A program made the translations under genes and the position numbers. Of a stretch of 64,000 bases of DNA, positions 1-18,585 are shown piece after piece. The notes beneath the pieces were generated by a model that worked only from the letters and a program-made list of their open reading frames with translations, was not told the origin of the DNA and ran no database searches. The stretch is from NCBI GenBank assembly GCA_022605955.1, contig JAKCOZ010000001.1, forward strand, positions 15,864,146 to 15,928,145, read 5' to 3'. Source of the stretch: Rallus limicola. Taxonomy: Eukaryota; Chordata; Aves; Gruiformes; Rallidae. Each line of letters begins with the position of its first letter. Within the stretch, counting starts at the first letter, position 1.

Positions 1-235
1 GCGCTCATTGGCTGGGGGGGCGGCTCACGTGGAGTGTGAGCTGCTATTGGCCGGGGCGTGGAGGAGGCCAGATGCCGGGGAAGGGGGCGAGAAGGAGTGT
101 ATGGGCTGGGAAATGGCGCTCGCAGGCAGGGGACCGCGGGAGCAGTGACTACGTCCCTCGCCGTGGCCCTGCGCCTTCTCTGAACTGTCCCTCCTAACTG
201 CAAGTGCTCTTCCCCCTTCTTTTCCAGCCGCCTCT
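1..235. promoter_or_regulatory. GC-rich promoter-like edge (CpG island end)
   Basis: This edge is rich in G, C and CpG. It has two inverted CCAAT boxes (ATTGG at 7-11 and 46-50) and a palindromic E-box CACGTG at 26-31. Such a cluster is typical of a TATA-less promoter. If human gene order holds, a minus-strand ATF4 would start at or beyond this edge; that is inference, because no ATF4 coding sequence is visible. A plus-strand gene is not excluded, but the short frames here (for example from the ATG at 72) resemble nothing I know. Confidence 0.5.
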
Positions 236-239
236 TTTG

Positions 240-480
240 TTCACAGAATCACAAGGTTGGAAAAGACTTTCAAGATCATCGAGTACAACCGTTCCCATCC
301 TAAGCTAAACCATATCCCTAAGCACCTGATCTACCCTTTAAGGGATGGTGCCCCTCCCAGGGCAGCCTGTACCAGACCCTGACAACTCTTTTCAGTGAAA
401 ATTTTTTTCCTAACATCTAATCTGAGCCTGCCCTGGCACAGCTTCATGCCATTTCCCCTTGTCCTTCGTGTTCTCTATAC
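240..480 (-). mobile_element. CR1 LINE 3'-end fragment
   Basis: The sequence begins with a cacagaatcacaaggttgga-type motif and runs through gacaactctttt and cctaacatctaat blocks. This is the reverse complement of the 3' end of avian CR1 retrotransposons, so the element lies on the minus strand. It is heavily 5' truncated and has no coding capacity. It aligns closely by eye with a second copy at 60,745-61,000, including the shared words gctaaaccatatccctaag and ccctggcacagcttcatgcc. The boundaries are approximate. Confidence 0.85.
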
Positions 481-3400
481 AAAGCCATGTTGAGGTCCCT
501 TGGGGAGCCGGTGGCTGCTGCACAGGCTGAGGCACTGACATGGCTCCCTTGAAGCACTGAGGCAGCGGGACACTGTGGTGTCCTCCTGCTTCTTCAGATA
601 ACGTGTCAGTCCAGGGCACCATGGCTTTCCCTCCCTGCCTGCCCCATGCGTGCAGAGCTTAGATTATGACTGCTTCAGGGCACAGGCTGCCTGTTTACAT
701 GCATGACAGCATCCACATCCCTGACTGGAGCCTGCTGGCCTCGCAGCAGCCATGGCACAGTATTGACCTGCAGTGGTTCATGTGGAGCTTCACTGCAGAG
801 CTGTACTGCTGAGCAGCCAAGCACATGAGTCTAATTAGTGCCTCGAACCTATGTAGGCGCTGAAAATGAAGTTGGTCATTCCCTCCTGTGGAACAAGAAT
901 TTCTGCCATGAAGTTTCATGCTGACAGTTGCTTCTCTGTTCTCTGTTCAGACATTACTTAGACTGATGTGAGCATGAATGGATCACCTACGTAGCCTCAC
1001 AAGTGTAAAGGGCAGCATCACCTCAGAATGTATTAAAAGTGCAGTTTCACATTATATGTGTGCTAAATCACTTTGCTGCTAGGAAAGAAGGCAGCTCTCC
1101 TCTCTCACCTTGTTACCGGCTGCACAGTCCTACCACCTGGTTTGGCCCTCAGTGAGCCAGCTCAGCCAGCTAAACCCAGCAGCAAACTAACAGCCAACAG
1201 TTTTCTCACAGCTTCAGTCCCTTCATTGTTTCACTCAGGTCAGACAAGTGCCAGCCAGCCCCAGTGTGCTGGGAGATTCCGTACCCGGGTGCTTCCTCAC
1301 TGTGCCAGAGCAATCCAGCTTCAAATGGTTGCTTTTCCACTTTGCCAACCTTGCAGCACGTCATCAGCAAGAGAGCGGTTGGTGGGTCCTCGCTTGTTCA
1401 AACATCATCATTGTGTGGGTCAAATTGCTCTCTGCTACTTCCGCAAAAGGCTCCACTGTTTTCCAGGTAAGGCCTCAGCAGTATTTGTGCAAAGCCATGG
1501 CCTTCGCTCAGTTTGCTCAGGTGTAGCTGCCTGGAGCTGATTAAACAACTTGACCGATGATTTGTGAGGATGGGCGTGACCCAGTCTCTGCTTTTAGCAG
1601 TCTGATGTTGCTACCATCCCTGCAAAGCAGAGCACACCACTCCAAATCTGTAAGGTGCACACTAGCTGCTGAACGAAAAAGGCTATTTTCCCTCCATGAT
1701 GGTTTGTTGGGAGGTTGGAGGTTTTTCTTGTTTTGTTATTTTGGGGGTTTTTTGTCTGGAATGGAGCACAGATTTTTGAATGACTCATTAAAATGGAGGA
1801 TGCAAAGAAAAATGTCCTCCAATGCCAGAAAACACTACAAACAGTACAGCGATCTAAGATGACTGCTCCGATAAATACACCACAGAGCAGGCAGATCTCG
1901 CTTCAAAGCAAAGTTTAGAGGACACAGCAGCTTTTAAAGAAGCCAAGTGGGTGATGGGCTTGGTGGACAACATCTCCATGACCTCACTGGCTGAGGGAGA
2001 GCACTCACATGCCTGCTTGCCCCTCCTTTAAGTGAAAAAGGTGATTGTACAGCTGTAATCATAGCTAAATAAAAAGAAATGCTGTAGACACCCAATCCTT
2101 CATCTTAAAAAATATAATTACAGATTTCACTGAAAGAACTCTGGTTATGTGTGAGCAAGAATCACGCAAGCAAAAATTAAATATTCAATGAGGAACTTAA
2201 GCCAGATCTGCCTGTTTCCTAGCTACCCAGTTTTCCATTTGTGTGTACACTTATGTGGAAGTTTGTGAGCCTTAAGAGCTCCAGACAGAAATTTTTTAAC
2301 AATCCCCAATCCAGAAAGTGAAGTCAAGTGACTAGAAGCCAGCCATTTAGTGAACACCATATTTTTCCCTGTTTCCTGAAGGGCTGCAAAATTACTAGTG
2401 TTACATAATTTCATGAGCTACATCCCAAATTCCTTTATAAATCATCTCTCTGCATTTGCACATATTATGTTAGAGGTTCCTACTTTGTGTTTAGAGCTTT
2501 TCACCAAGATTCAAGATGTTTCTTTAAGCCCAAGTAACTGTTCTTTGGGAATTTTTGTACAATAAGATCCAAATATTTCATAAGTGGAGAACTACAAACT
2601 ACCTGTTACTAACTCATAAGTATCTAAAAAGCATTCCTTTCCATCACTGCAGGCTATATTTGTGGCTCAGACACTGAGAAGTCTGGCAGCTCTGAAGAAA
2701 ATAGTATTCACAGTGCAAAAAGGTGGCCTCTGAATGAAGATTGTGTGTGGTCAACGAACTCCTGCTGACATGTTAACAGCTTCAGCACCCTGGATGTTAC
2801 TGTCCTGCCCTGGGTCCCACACCCCAGCAAAGGGAGCTCCGGTGGCAAGATCAATCCATCCTGAAGTAGAAGCGAGGGCCCAGCCGCAGGCGAAAGGAGC
2901 CGCTTGTGCAGAGCTTGCTGCAGGATAGAGGCCAAAGTGACCTTGCTGGCAAGTGATGAACTGCCCTGATAAATACAGCACTGCAGAAAGCCACCTCTGC
3001 CCAGACAGCAGCACCACGAGGTGGAAAACTAACACCTCTGCATTCACCCTCCTCCTTCATTAAGACGGAAGGTCAACCAACAGGCTTTATTTATTTCTAT
3101 TTCCTTTGAAGTTAGCAATTGCAAAGGAAAAGAGGTTTTGTTTTTTCTACCAGCAAGCATGCAGGAGATAAACATGCTGAATGCTGTCCTATTAAGTACA
3201 CAAAGCCAGGGAGGATGTAAATGTTTCCATAGTAACATCTCCTCCCGCGGTTAGACCTTCTGTATAGGCTGCTCTCAGGGACTGTCAGTGTTGAGGGGGG
3301 AAGTACACATGGGCCTCTGTAACACGGAAGCAAGGTGTTGGGGGTGGGAGGTAGAGGGGCCGGGAGGGTAACCAGTGAAGTAACGGAGATGGAAATGTTT

Positions 3401-6400
3401 GCACTTTCCTGGAGTGCTGGGAGAGCCAGGCAGTGTAGGACCCCCGTGGTGGCACCTGACAGGCGGTTTTGGGGCCCTGCTGAGCCTCAGTGGCCCCAGG
3501 AAGGGGCAGACAGGCTTTTGGCTGGTCCCAGGCGCTGCTGGGGTGGCTGGGAAGGAGGGGGCTCTGCCTGCTTCAGAAGGATGAGTGTGAGGGGACATTC
3601 CCAAGTGTGATCACTTCTGACCTTTGAACCTCTCCTGAAAAGAGACAGGAAGCCCTACCCCCCACTTCAACAAGCAAAGTATTTCCAGCAGGAATTTTTC
3701 CTGGAGACAGAATGCTGAGGGAAACACAACAGAGAACTGAAGCAAAGCAGCTGGACAGTTTGAGTCATCTTGTGGGAGAATTACCTACAACCTCTACAGT
3801 ATGGGCTAATTGGCAGTGCTTGGTTGCTTCTCTCCTCATGCAGCACAAACAGATATCTGTAGGATCCTTTCTGCCAGATTCTCATCATAAGCTCTTCAGG
3901 GATTGCTTTACAGACGTTCCATTTTAAAACTAGATTGAAAAGCAAATATATGTGATTCAAGATCAGGCTGGGAGGTATTAGAATCCATCTTTTATTACAC
4001 ACAAAGAGAAAATAAGTTAGCCATATGCTCTTCCTCATTTATTTTGGACTAGTACACCAAATGGAATCTCTAATAAATCTTTCGTTGCTTACCCGCCCCC
4101 TTGCTGTCTTGTTTCCATCCTGTTATGTAAATATCCCTGACATTTGAAATGAGACTAATAAAAAGGATTAAATCTGTAATTTACATTTGCAACTTACAGT
4201 TCAATTATTTTAGACAGATATGGAAGCAATCCCAATTGCCCACATACTTTCTTCTCACTGTACAAACGTGGGCATGCCAAGCACGTGCAGATAGCTCACA
4301 TAATATGGCTTTCCAGAGGCTTAGGTGCTTGGAAGCAGCTGGGCTGTGGCCAGCTGCCACAAGTAAAAACATTGTGCAAATCTGGTAAGAGAGTTTTAAC
4401 TTGTAACTTGCCCAAGCATGAATTTCTGGAGCAAAGCTACAACTGGTCAAAATTATGTTTAGCAAAAAATAGGGGAGGAGGAGGGGAGAAGAGGGAGGAG
4501 GGAGTGCTGACTTTTGTCCAGACCATCAGGGGATTTTTTCTGTTTTCTCATCATCCAAACTTATTTTATCATGGTGAAAGGACTCAGGGGTCAAAAGTAA
4601 TCCCTGGTGTGTATTAGCACATCTGGGAGCAGTTTAGCACACAAAGAGAAACCTGCCAGTTATCCAAGCAATGAAAGAACTGAAACGTATCTCACAGCAG
4701 CTCATATTCTTTGCGAGGCCCCAGTGCAGGCAGTGCCTATCAAAATGTATGTATCTGTATGTTATCAGCATCTGCTGGAGTCACACACATGCCAGGTGCC
4801 TTCCTGTGCATGTTCCTTCTTCTAGCAGTGCAAAGTTAGCAAGAGCTGGGGCCTGACAAGCTGGGAGAGATTTATTAGATTGCGGCATCTCAGACGGGTA
4901 CAGACACCAGCGTGTGAGTTTAGAGCCACCACTCCAGGGGGTTTATCTTTTACTGTCTCAGTGCCCCTTAGACTTGGCAAGATCAGGATACCTTGCTGCA
5001 TCACGCTGCTCTCCTGAACCTGACAGTTTTGTCTGAAGCACGTGGTTATTTCAACCTTTGTTTAGAGAGGGGGGAGATACCTGAGGGAAGGCTGGTGGCA
5101 CCAGACTATGCTCTGATTGCTCCCTATCAGGATTTGGTTTTCACCTAACTTCAGGCTGTCTTGGTACAACTAGGAAGAGAGACCATGAATGGGTATACCC
5201 CATTAATGAAATAAAATGGGATCCTGGGGACACTGCGTGTGTGTAGGGGATCTCTTTGATCTCCTGGCAGGCAGCTTCAGCAGGAGCACAGACAAACCAG
5301 GTGGTTCAGATGAAGTGCTGGAACTCATCTGGGGATAAATGAGTGTTGAGGCTGTAGCTCCCCAAGTCCCTAAGGGGGGAACACTGTCAATATTATTTAG
5401 TAGTATTTCTCTGCTCTTCGTAGGCAGCAGCTACTTGGTGGCCAGAATTTACCATCAGACCTTGATCTGGTTTAATATATATTTGTTTACAGGGGAGGAG
5501 AGAGAAATTCCTGGCAGATGTTGACACAGTTGTGAAATCATAGAGTTTATGGCTTTTTCCTAAATGACTGGTCATTTTCCCCCTTACAGTCTCTGCATTA
5601 GGAGATTTGGCAGAGGATGCTGGAAAGAAGTTTCTTTCAGGAGACTTTGAGACTGCTCTACTCCCTGCGCTTGTGCATGGGCTTGTGGGAGGCCTCAGCA
5701 AAGCCTCCCCAGATGTGTTACTGGCCATGGGCAAGCTGGACGGTAGTCCCTAAAGAAGCTTTTGTGGCCCAAATATTGTATTGACAATACTTCTCAACTC
5801 ACTGCACTTCTGACATGTGCCACTCTAGTGCTTGGTGGTTTGCAATCCTCTTTGCCAGAGGAGGTTTCCATGTCTGAGTATGGAGAAATCTGATTTGAGA
5901 CTAAAGCCAGGTCTGTCTGAGGAACAGATGCCTGGATGATTCCATCCAGAGCAACCCACCTCTGCTGTGGAGGTCTTGCTGGCCTGCTCTTTTGGCATTC
6001 AGAGAGTGAGACTTTACAGTAGAGACCTTGTCCTGGGTTCACAGTGACAGTAGACATCTCCTCTGGGTCTGAGGTGATGTAGGCGCTACTCAGGAAGGTA
6101 ACTTTCTAGGCGTTCACCTTAGTGATGCAATCTCAGTGAGACTGGTTTGGATGGTGAGCACTTATCAGAGATACAGGTCTTTCCCAGGCAAGGCAGGCTC
6201 TGTCTCACCATAGAAGTGTAGAGTCTCTCCCAGGCCACAAGGCTTAGGAGTTGTCTGCTGGTGGCACCAAGCATCTTCCTTTGCAGTGCATCTTCCTTCT
6301 TCTTTTTATTAACTTTCACTTCTTATATAAGAAAGAAATTACAAAATTTATTTAAAAAAAAGAGAGGAAGGAGAAATGTTCCTAATCCAAAGCAATAACA

Positions 6401-9400
6401 AATTGTTCAAGAAAATGCACTGGACTAGACTTTCTACTGCCTCTCTTGCCATCACAGGCAGTGATTTGGGAAAGAGGAGGTCTGTGCCTTGGTCATGCGC
6501 TTGCCTCAGCAAAAAACCCCTGGACCTGAATGCCAGGAAGCTGGGAACTCTGCCAATGTGCTCTAACGAGCAGCGTGGGAGCTGCGGCTCTGCGGCCTCT
6601 GGGATTACTGCACCTTTGCTTCAGTGTATCTCAGGCCCTCTGGCAGTGTATCACCACTGCTATAAACAACCAGGAGATGAAGGTAATTCAGATTATATTA
6701 TCTACATAAGTGGCAGTAGTTATTATGTCCAAGGCTGTAACTATCCTCCATGCTAAATAAATTGAAGAAATTAAAGGCAAAAATGTCCCTCTGCTGTACC
6801 GCTTCCAGAGGTGATCGCTTCTTGCCTTTCAAAGGGGGTAAGGAGCCTGCCAGGGCTTCATGAGCTTTGAAGTAATGCCTGTTGTGGGACAGGTTGAGCC
6901 AACAGTCCATCATTTCCCATCTCTTCCCTTGTGTCTGTTCCCTGTTCAGGCTTTGTCCCTTGCAACACTGAGCAGAATGAGGCAAGAGAGGCTCATGGGA
7001 GTGGGATCAGTGAGGTACAAAGTCTGATGGGACAGTGTATCAGCCCTGTGCTTCTGTGACAGTTCTACCACAGTGAGAGGCAGGAAAAGGGGTAGGTAGG
7101 CTTGTGCTGAACCGAGGGAACTGTTGCCTAAAAGAAGAAAATCCGAAACCAAACAGAAAACTCAAGGAAGCAACTCTTGCCCGTTACTTGCACGGAGGAG
7201 GCTTTTCATGAGGAATGTGGTTAGAATTGATAGATATGTTTCCCGTGAGAAGCTTATCGCTGCGTGTTAATAGACAGATCAAAAAGCTACTTAGCCACTG
7301 GAGCCAGGGAAATTGAACCAGGGCAGCAAAATAAAAATCAATCTGACTTTTAGTGCATTTAAAGTGGTTTTGTTCAGAACAGACTTCTGCGTGAGCAGTT
7401 AGGAAAGCTTAACATCATGAAAAGTTTGAGTTCCGTGAGCCAAACTCTGTCTCCCACTCTCCTGCTATTCATAAAACAACAAGAACATTTTCTATGTAGG
7501 GAACGATTTCAGATCTTCTGCCATACCTGTTGGTCTGAACACCCTCTTTTGCCTTAACATTTGCAAGATTATTCTATGGGATCGCATACTATAGAGATAT
7601 TAGTAGCCTGCTCACCACCCCATTTCTGGTTCTGTGATTTGTGAATAATGGTGTCCTCCTCAGACTATGCAAGTAGAACTTCCACAGTGTGCTGTCCCCC
7701 AATTGTGTGGGGGACATATTTGTTACGTGAGAGCCATTTCTTTAAGAAAGCGTTGATTCTTGAGGAAAAATAAGGGAGGGGAAGGGTTTTTCTTGAATCC
7801 CTCAGATCATAAAATCAGATCGTTAACTCAGCCTCGTAAGGAAAAAGAAGATAAAAGCCCAATATAGCAAACTGTTCCCCAAGTGCCCAGACTGCAACAG
7901 CCCTCCTAGGGCTGGAAGCCAACGCAGGATTTCACTGGTAGGAGGGAAAATATCCCATTTCTGGCTTGCTGCATCTGCAAATAAAGCCCAATGTTTTGCA
8001 CTCCAGTCCCAGCTTCAGAGAGCCATGCTGGAACCACTGGGTCAGACCTAGTGCAGGTAGCGGGCCAAGGCAGTTTATCTTGTTGGGAAGAGAAACTCCT
8101 CGTTTGGAAGAGATCCCTCTTTTTTCCCATGAGACCAACTTCATAAAGCAGCAGCTGTTTGCAGCTTTTCTGCAGCTTAGAATATTAAACCTTAAAAAAA
8201 AAAAGGCCCAGAGGTGATTAAGTATATGGGGTTAAAAAAAGGAACATTCGTTGTACAGTTTGACACTTTATCTTGGGAATCTCAAATTTGGGTTGCAGTC
8301 ACATGATCTCCCCCAGACTAAGATTAGCTACAGAATAGTCAGGCTGGCACACACTTTTTTTCAAATGAAGAGTGGCAAAATAAGTAAGTAAAGTATAAGC
8401 TTGGCTACGTTCATTTCCAGGCCAGGACTGTGGTTATATAACAAAGTGTGCAAAACATTTTGCTTTTTCCAAAATTCACTGTCCCCCTAAGCTGTTTGCT
8501 CCTTAGGCTAAGAACAAAATTGACGTCGAGTCTTTGCAGCCTGGAGAACCATTTACACTGTTCTTTGTAGCAAACTTTTCCATACTTGAAATAATTATCA
8601 TGACTCCCCTCAATTATTTTTTCTCTACATAAACAGCCCGGTATCTTTTGATCTTTCCTCCTTGTTCATGCCGAGACAGCTTTTCTGCAAAGGTGCAAAC
8701 CACTGCATGTATTAAACATGTATTGCAAGCTCTAGGCTTTTCAGGGGCATTAACTTGCGGGGGCAGAGGGAGATAATACCTGGCACAGGCTCCACAGAGC
8801 AGCGTGGTTTAGCTGTTCCCGTAAGACTCCGTATGAGGTGAAATGTTCCTGATCACACCTGGACCGTTTCTACCACAGAACAGATAATAAGAAAAAAAAC
8901 CCAAAACAACATGGGCAAGGGGTGTCAGCAAAAACCCTGTTAGAGATGCAGACTCCCTTTGTATCACAACACGCCTCCAAAAGAGTTACATGTTAATTGC
9001 CAAGGCCTCATTAAAACAACTCTCACAGGAGAACATTGCCACCACAGCATGTCCTCCCAGAATTAAGGAGCCCAGGATCCATCCAAAGCAGCATCACTTC
9101 ATGCTTTACTCAGCGTCCAGCGCTCCCACCCCACCTTCCCAAGCAGGCACTTCAAACCGGGCCCTACTGCCAAGAGCTTCATCAGAGCACAGGCAGGCCC
9201 CTGGCACAGCAGCCTCCTCGCCGCCTCCAGGCTTGGACAAGAGTGCACTTGGCAGCAGAGAGGACTGGCATGGAGAAACCAATGCAGGACTGAGCAAGGG
9301 CTGGGGAGCCGGCACGGGAAAGTTTAATATGAAAGAGGCACGGAAGCCTGTGAAGTCTGGGGAAGCCACATGAAAGGTGGGTGCCTGCCCGGGCATGCGG

Positions 9401-9684
9401 GCTATCGGGGAAAAGGGTGGGAGACACAGCCCCGTAATTACACATCATCTTGTGACTGGCGCGAAGGCTGCCAGGAGCCAGCGTGCTGCAGTACCGAGCT
9501 GATTGCTCTCTCAAGACAAGCCGCAGAGCGCTGAGCGCCCGCAGAGGGAAAGCGAGTGCATCAGCAAGGGGCATTTCAGTCCCCGAGTGCTGCTGTGGTG
9601 CAGAATTATGTCAGCATAAAGGTGATGCACCGAGACAAAAGCAGAGGCACTCCTGTGTTTATAAACACACCAGAGACAGTCAGG
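481..9684. other. Intergenic, no recognised gene
   Basis: I see no coding exon, RNA gene or nameable repeat here. Reading frames are short and have no recognisable domains. There are small homopolymer and purine tracts, such as a GGA-rich stretch near 4,470-4,500 and an A-run near 8,193-8,204. The interval separates the probable MIEF1 3' end from the promoter-like left edge. Confidence 0.6.
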
Positions 9685-12600
9685 TCACTGTGGAAAGTCA
9701 TTTTATTTCAGAATTTCACGCACTCTGTCACAGACCATGCACTTTGACTTTCCCCTTTTCTCCCAGGCCTGGTGGCTGTGGATTTGCGATGGGGCATCAC
9801 CACATCACTTCTCACTGCAAGTACCCACATGCTAAGAGCAGGGACCTTGGTGGCAGCTCACCAAGAGGCAGAAAGCAGCCTCTTGTTTCCATAATTGCTT
9901 TTAAATATGGGAAAAGAAATCCATTTGACTTGAAGGATTAGCGGTGGAGCTCAGCAGCAGTGAAACCCCACAACTGAGCAAGTTGGTCCTCGCCCCGTGG
10001 TTACAGGGAACAACAATCCCATGGGAAGCTTGTGAGCTAAGCAACAGCAGAACACACTGAGGCATTCTTGGAACCCAGGCAGCAACCAAACGCACGCTTT
10101 GGGCCTCTTACAATCAATTTGTCTCTGAGCTGCTCTGCCAAGAAGGTGGCCAGGAGCTGCCCTTTTCACATTCAGCTTTAGGTCCTCCAGCTCTGTGCTA
10201 CAGCTTTGACTAGAAGGAGCCTACCTACAGTGCAGACAGCCCGTTGGGCTGTATGTCAACGCATGTACTGCAGTTAATACTGAAAGGTGCCAGTTCAAAA
10301 GACTCTACAAGTCAGACCCACAGGCTGGCTACAGCATTAGTGTAAATTCCCCACATCCTTACCCTACTCCTCCTTCCCTGCCTTTGTTGCCCCTTATGCC
10401 TCTTGACACACTCCTAGCTGCAGCGTCCCTGTGACATCTTTGGCCTTTGCCGTGACCACCACTGCCAGGGCAGGTATTGCCAGCTGTGGTGACTGCCTGT
10501 AGGGCAGGAGCATTTGCCTCCCGAGAACAGGCTTGTGGCTGGCTCACAGGAGGGCAAAACTGAGGGGCAGAAATGATGGAAGTGATTCAAGTGAATGGAG
10601 CAAAGTCTACAGAAAAGGCAAAGAGGCAGCCTCAGTCTCCATTTGATACATAAACTGAGCTCAATAGCAGCAAGAAATGGCCATAAAATATTAATTCATT
10701 AGGTTGCCAGGAAGAAATAAAAGCATTCATGTAAAAAATTCTATATACAGATCTGATGTGGCAACTGTTCTCAGGCCAGCTCAGACTGGCCTCCTCCTGT
10801 TTACATCTCACTTGTTTCCGTATCTGTAGTTTTGATCACTCCAAACCATGTGACTGCTCAACTCTGTGTGAAGACCACAGTATTGGAGTCAGCACCAAGT
10901 GAGGGGTGAGACTGCGGTGAGGAAACAAACTCAAGGGGAACCTCTGACAACCCAGATATTTTAATATTTTTGTTGACCTTCAAGTAATTAAAAGAATGGG
11001 AAATTTCCCCCAATTGCCTACAGGCTCCAAGTCTCGTCTTCTCCTTTTAGGGTTGGGAGGTTGACATCAGAAATGCAGTGGAGAGTGGGGAAAGGAAGAG
11101 GAGAAAAAATTGGGGAACCAGAGTGAATAGCAATCAACAGCTGACCAACGGTGACTGCTGCAAAACTTACAAAACACAAAATCATTTGACTTCTGTTAAC
11201 CTTTTAAAGACTACAGACTTTATATACACACACAAAATTCAAATTACACATCTGGCAGTCTAGAAAATACCAGTACCCTAAGGATTAAATAATTTAAAAT
11301 GCAACACTGTGTTACCACTGTATACAGAATACTATCAGACACATAGGGTAAAATGGACGGATTGTCTGAGAAAGATGTTCCCTCCCTCATCTCCCCAGTA
11401 CTGCCTCTGAAAAGAAAACCAGGGCTAAAGACTCCCCTCTGTGGTTCCATTTCCAAAACTCACCTTGGCACTCTTCTGTCAAAGATGGAAGGCCTGAGGA
11501 AGGGAGGAGAAAAGGATTCCTGCTCCCTCCAAATTCTACTGCTGCCATACCCTCTCCATCAGCTAGCGAGGCTGGACAGCGAGGGGGGAAATGGTGCTAC
11601 AGCTGGGGAGAAGCAAGTATGTTTCTGTAAGGATAGAGACAGCCCCAGACTTGGGAGGACACCCTCCCTCCCCCTTTCCGAAGACAGGAGGCCAGAAGGC
11701 TGAATGCAGAGTACCCAGAGTCCATGTGGCTGGTGTAGGCGATAGCAACCGTGTGGCTGCTGCCCGCTGAAAGCCGTCCTGCAGTCCAGCAGCAGATGGG
11801 AGGGCAGCCAAGGAAGAATAGCCTGACAGCAGCCGTGAACAGGAGTGGGCAGAACTGCATTACCGACAGGGCCAGACAGGATGGGAAGCTGTGCCCTCAC
11901 CAGCTTTCTAAGAGTAATTGTAAACTAGGAGCACTGGAAAGTCAGGGCATGGGAATGAGGAAGGAGAGCCTCAGTTCTGAGGTGGCTGGGGAGGGGACTA
12001 AGGCCCACACTGAGAGCAGATGGCAAAGCCAATGTATCTCTAAATGGCAGCTCTGTGTATGCACCCCAGTATCAGCGTACGGGACAGAACCTTGCTGATA
12101 ACACCAGTCCAGTCCTATCACCTTCACAGACTTACAGCTGGTGGGAATCTGGCTTATGTGTGCTTTTAGAAAGCCCTCTGAGGCACAAAGTCTTGCTCCC
12201 ACCTCCTCTAACAGAACCACCACAAGTGTTCAGGGAAAAGATGAAAACGTAACACCCATTCCTATGTGCATCTCCCCCCCCAATAATCAGCCTCTCTACA
12301 TCTAAGCCAGAGACATCTAAGGAGCCACCCTCTTCTCCATTCCCAGCCTTTCCCACCAGCAAGACCCAGCAGATCTAGCTAGGCAGGAATGGCAAGCCCT
12401 GCTCCTTCAGCCTCATCATACAGCCAGACCACAAAAGCTTCTTCCTCCCCTGCTACAGCTTCAGTGAGAATTGCCCATACCGGATATGGTATTATAGCAG
12501 GCTGGACAAGCCTCAATCCTCACTCCTGAACCCAGCTTGTGAAGGATGGGAAGGCTCTGTAGGAATAGAAGCCACAAGCATGGGTGTTCTCCTCTTCCAA

Positions 12601-13178
12601 GCTCTGCAGCCCTAAAATACAAAACCAACGCTACCCAACACACCTCACTCAGTCTGCTCTGCACGACTGGGTCAAAGGGACCAACAAAAGAAGGAAAAAG
12701 AAAAGAAGAGAAAAGTGAGACAGCACAGTACTGAAAAAGAAACACAGGGCAAAGTCAGGCTGGAGAAAAGGAAAGGACCTCAATACAAGTCTGCTAAAAT
12801 CATCATTGGTTTTAACCAGCCCAGTTCCACCCTCTTCAGACTGAAATGGACTCGCTGCAGTCAGCGTACTACAGGAGAAAGAAGTGCATAGCTTAGTTTA
12901 CTGGGTTTTGGTACACTTAAACATTAGTGGAATTTATGCAGAGATCATCAGAGCTGCAATTTTAGCCTCTTTTCCCTAGCCAATGGGTACCTGTTGGGGC
13001 AGAGATGGTGGAAATGGACCAGTAGCACCAAGAAATTCAGTGGGAGCACCAACTCCACAGCAGGAAATAATAGTGAATCAAAAGGAGACAGAGAGAGAGA
13101 AGTGGAGGAGACATATTTCGCAGTAATCAAAGTCCACGTTGGCTAAACCCTATCAAGATTTCCCTCAGTAAGGCCCCA
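9685..13178 (-). other. MIEF1: Probable MIEF1 3' UTR
   Basis: This is the stretch downstream of the MIEF1 stop on the minus strand, with no sign of another gene. The first canonical AATAAA I find reading away from the stop is at 9,702-9,707. It is followed on the minus strand by a GT-rich stretch (TGGTGTGTTT near 9,663-9,672), as expected for a cleavage site near 9,685. That implies a UTR of about 3.5 kb. A weaker ATTAAA at 10,960-10,965 could give a shorter form. The extent is inferred. Confidence 0.5.
9702..9707 (-). terminator. Candidate MIEF1 poly(A) signal AATAAA
   Basis: This is a canonical AATAAA on the minus strand with a GT-rich downstream element about 30-40 nt further on. It is the first canonical signal I find after the MIEF1 stop codon. 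Use is inferred, not demonstrated. Confidence 0.45.
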
Positions 13179-18246
<5,068 letters not shown>

Positions 18247-18427
18247 CTGTGTCTGCGGCCGAAGGATCAGTGGGAAGGGTCTGCAGAGAGCGGCTGAGGT
18301 TAGTCTTCATGTCCTGGGTCAGTAAGCGTGAGGAACCGCCCAGCCAGTTTGGCTCTTCCCAGCTTCTCTTTCCTGACTGGCTCAAGCGAGTGGGGCTGCT
18401 GGGAGCACTGATTGCCCGGTCGTACAT
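18247..18427 (-). CDS. MIEF1: MIEF1 (MiD51), second coding exon
   Basis: This exon encodes residue 49 onward, starting M-Y-D-R-A-I-S-A-P at the acceptor TTGCTTTAG (18,429-18,428) and ending on the first base of codon 109 at donor ACAG|GTAAGG. It covers the flexible linker after the membrane anchor, including GKRSWEEPNW and the serine/threonine-rich LSRSLQTLPTD stretch, which follow the human order. The 181-nt length and phase fit the next exon exactly. The next intron is the large one holding a CR1 copy. Confidence 0.96.
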
Positions 18428-18585
18428 CTAAAGCAACATCACCAGGCACAGTTTGAGTTGTTAAGGGCCCAACGCTTGCATCTTACCCAGCCTAGTGCCA
18501 GCACCTCGAGTGTTTTTGTTTCCCATTCCTTTTGAGTGCCCCCCTGCTCAGGTCCCCCCCACCCTGCTGTCCCGCACACACTCAC

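Noticed and set aside
22..50. ER-stress element (CCAAT-N9-CCACG) at the left edge
   Set aside because: A CCAAT and a CCACG are present on the minus strand, but the spacing is 13 bases, not 9.
221..232. Splice-acceptor-like TTCTTTTCCAG on the plus strand
   Set aside because: It leads directly into a CR1 fragment with no open frame and has no partner exon.
1..9684. Search for ATF4 coding sequence expected by synteny
   Set aside because: No basic leucine-zipper frame is visible; only a promoter-like edge supports a neighbour gene.
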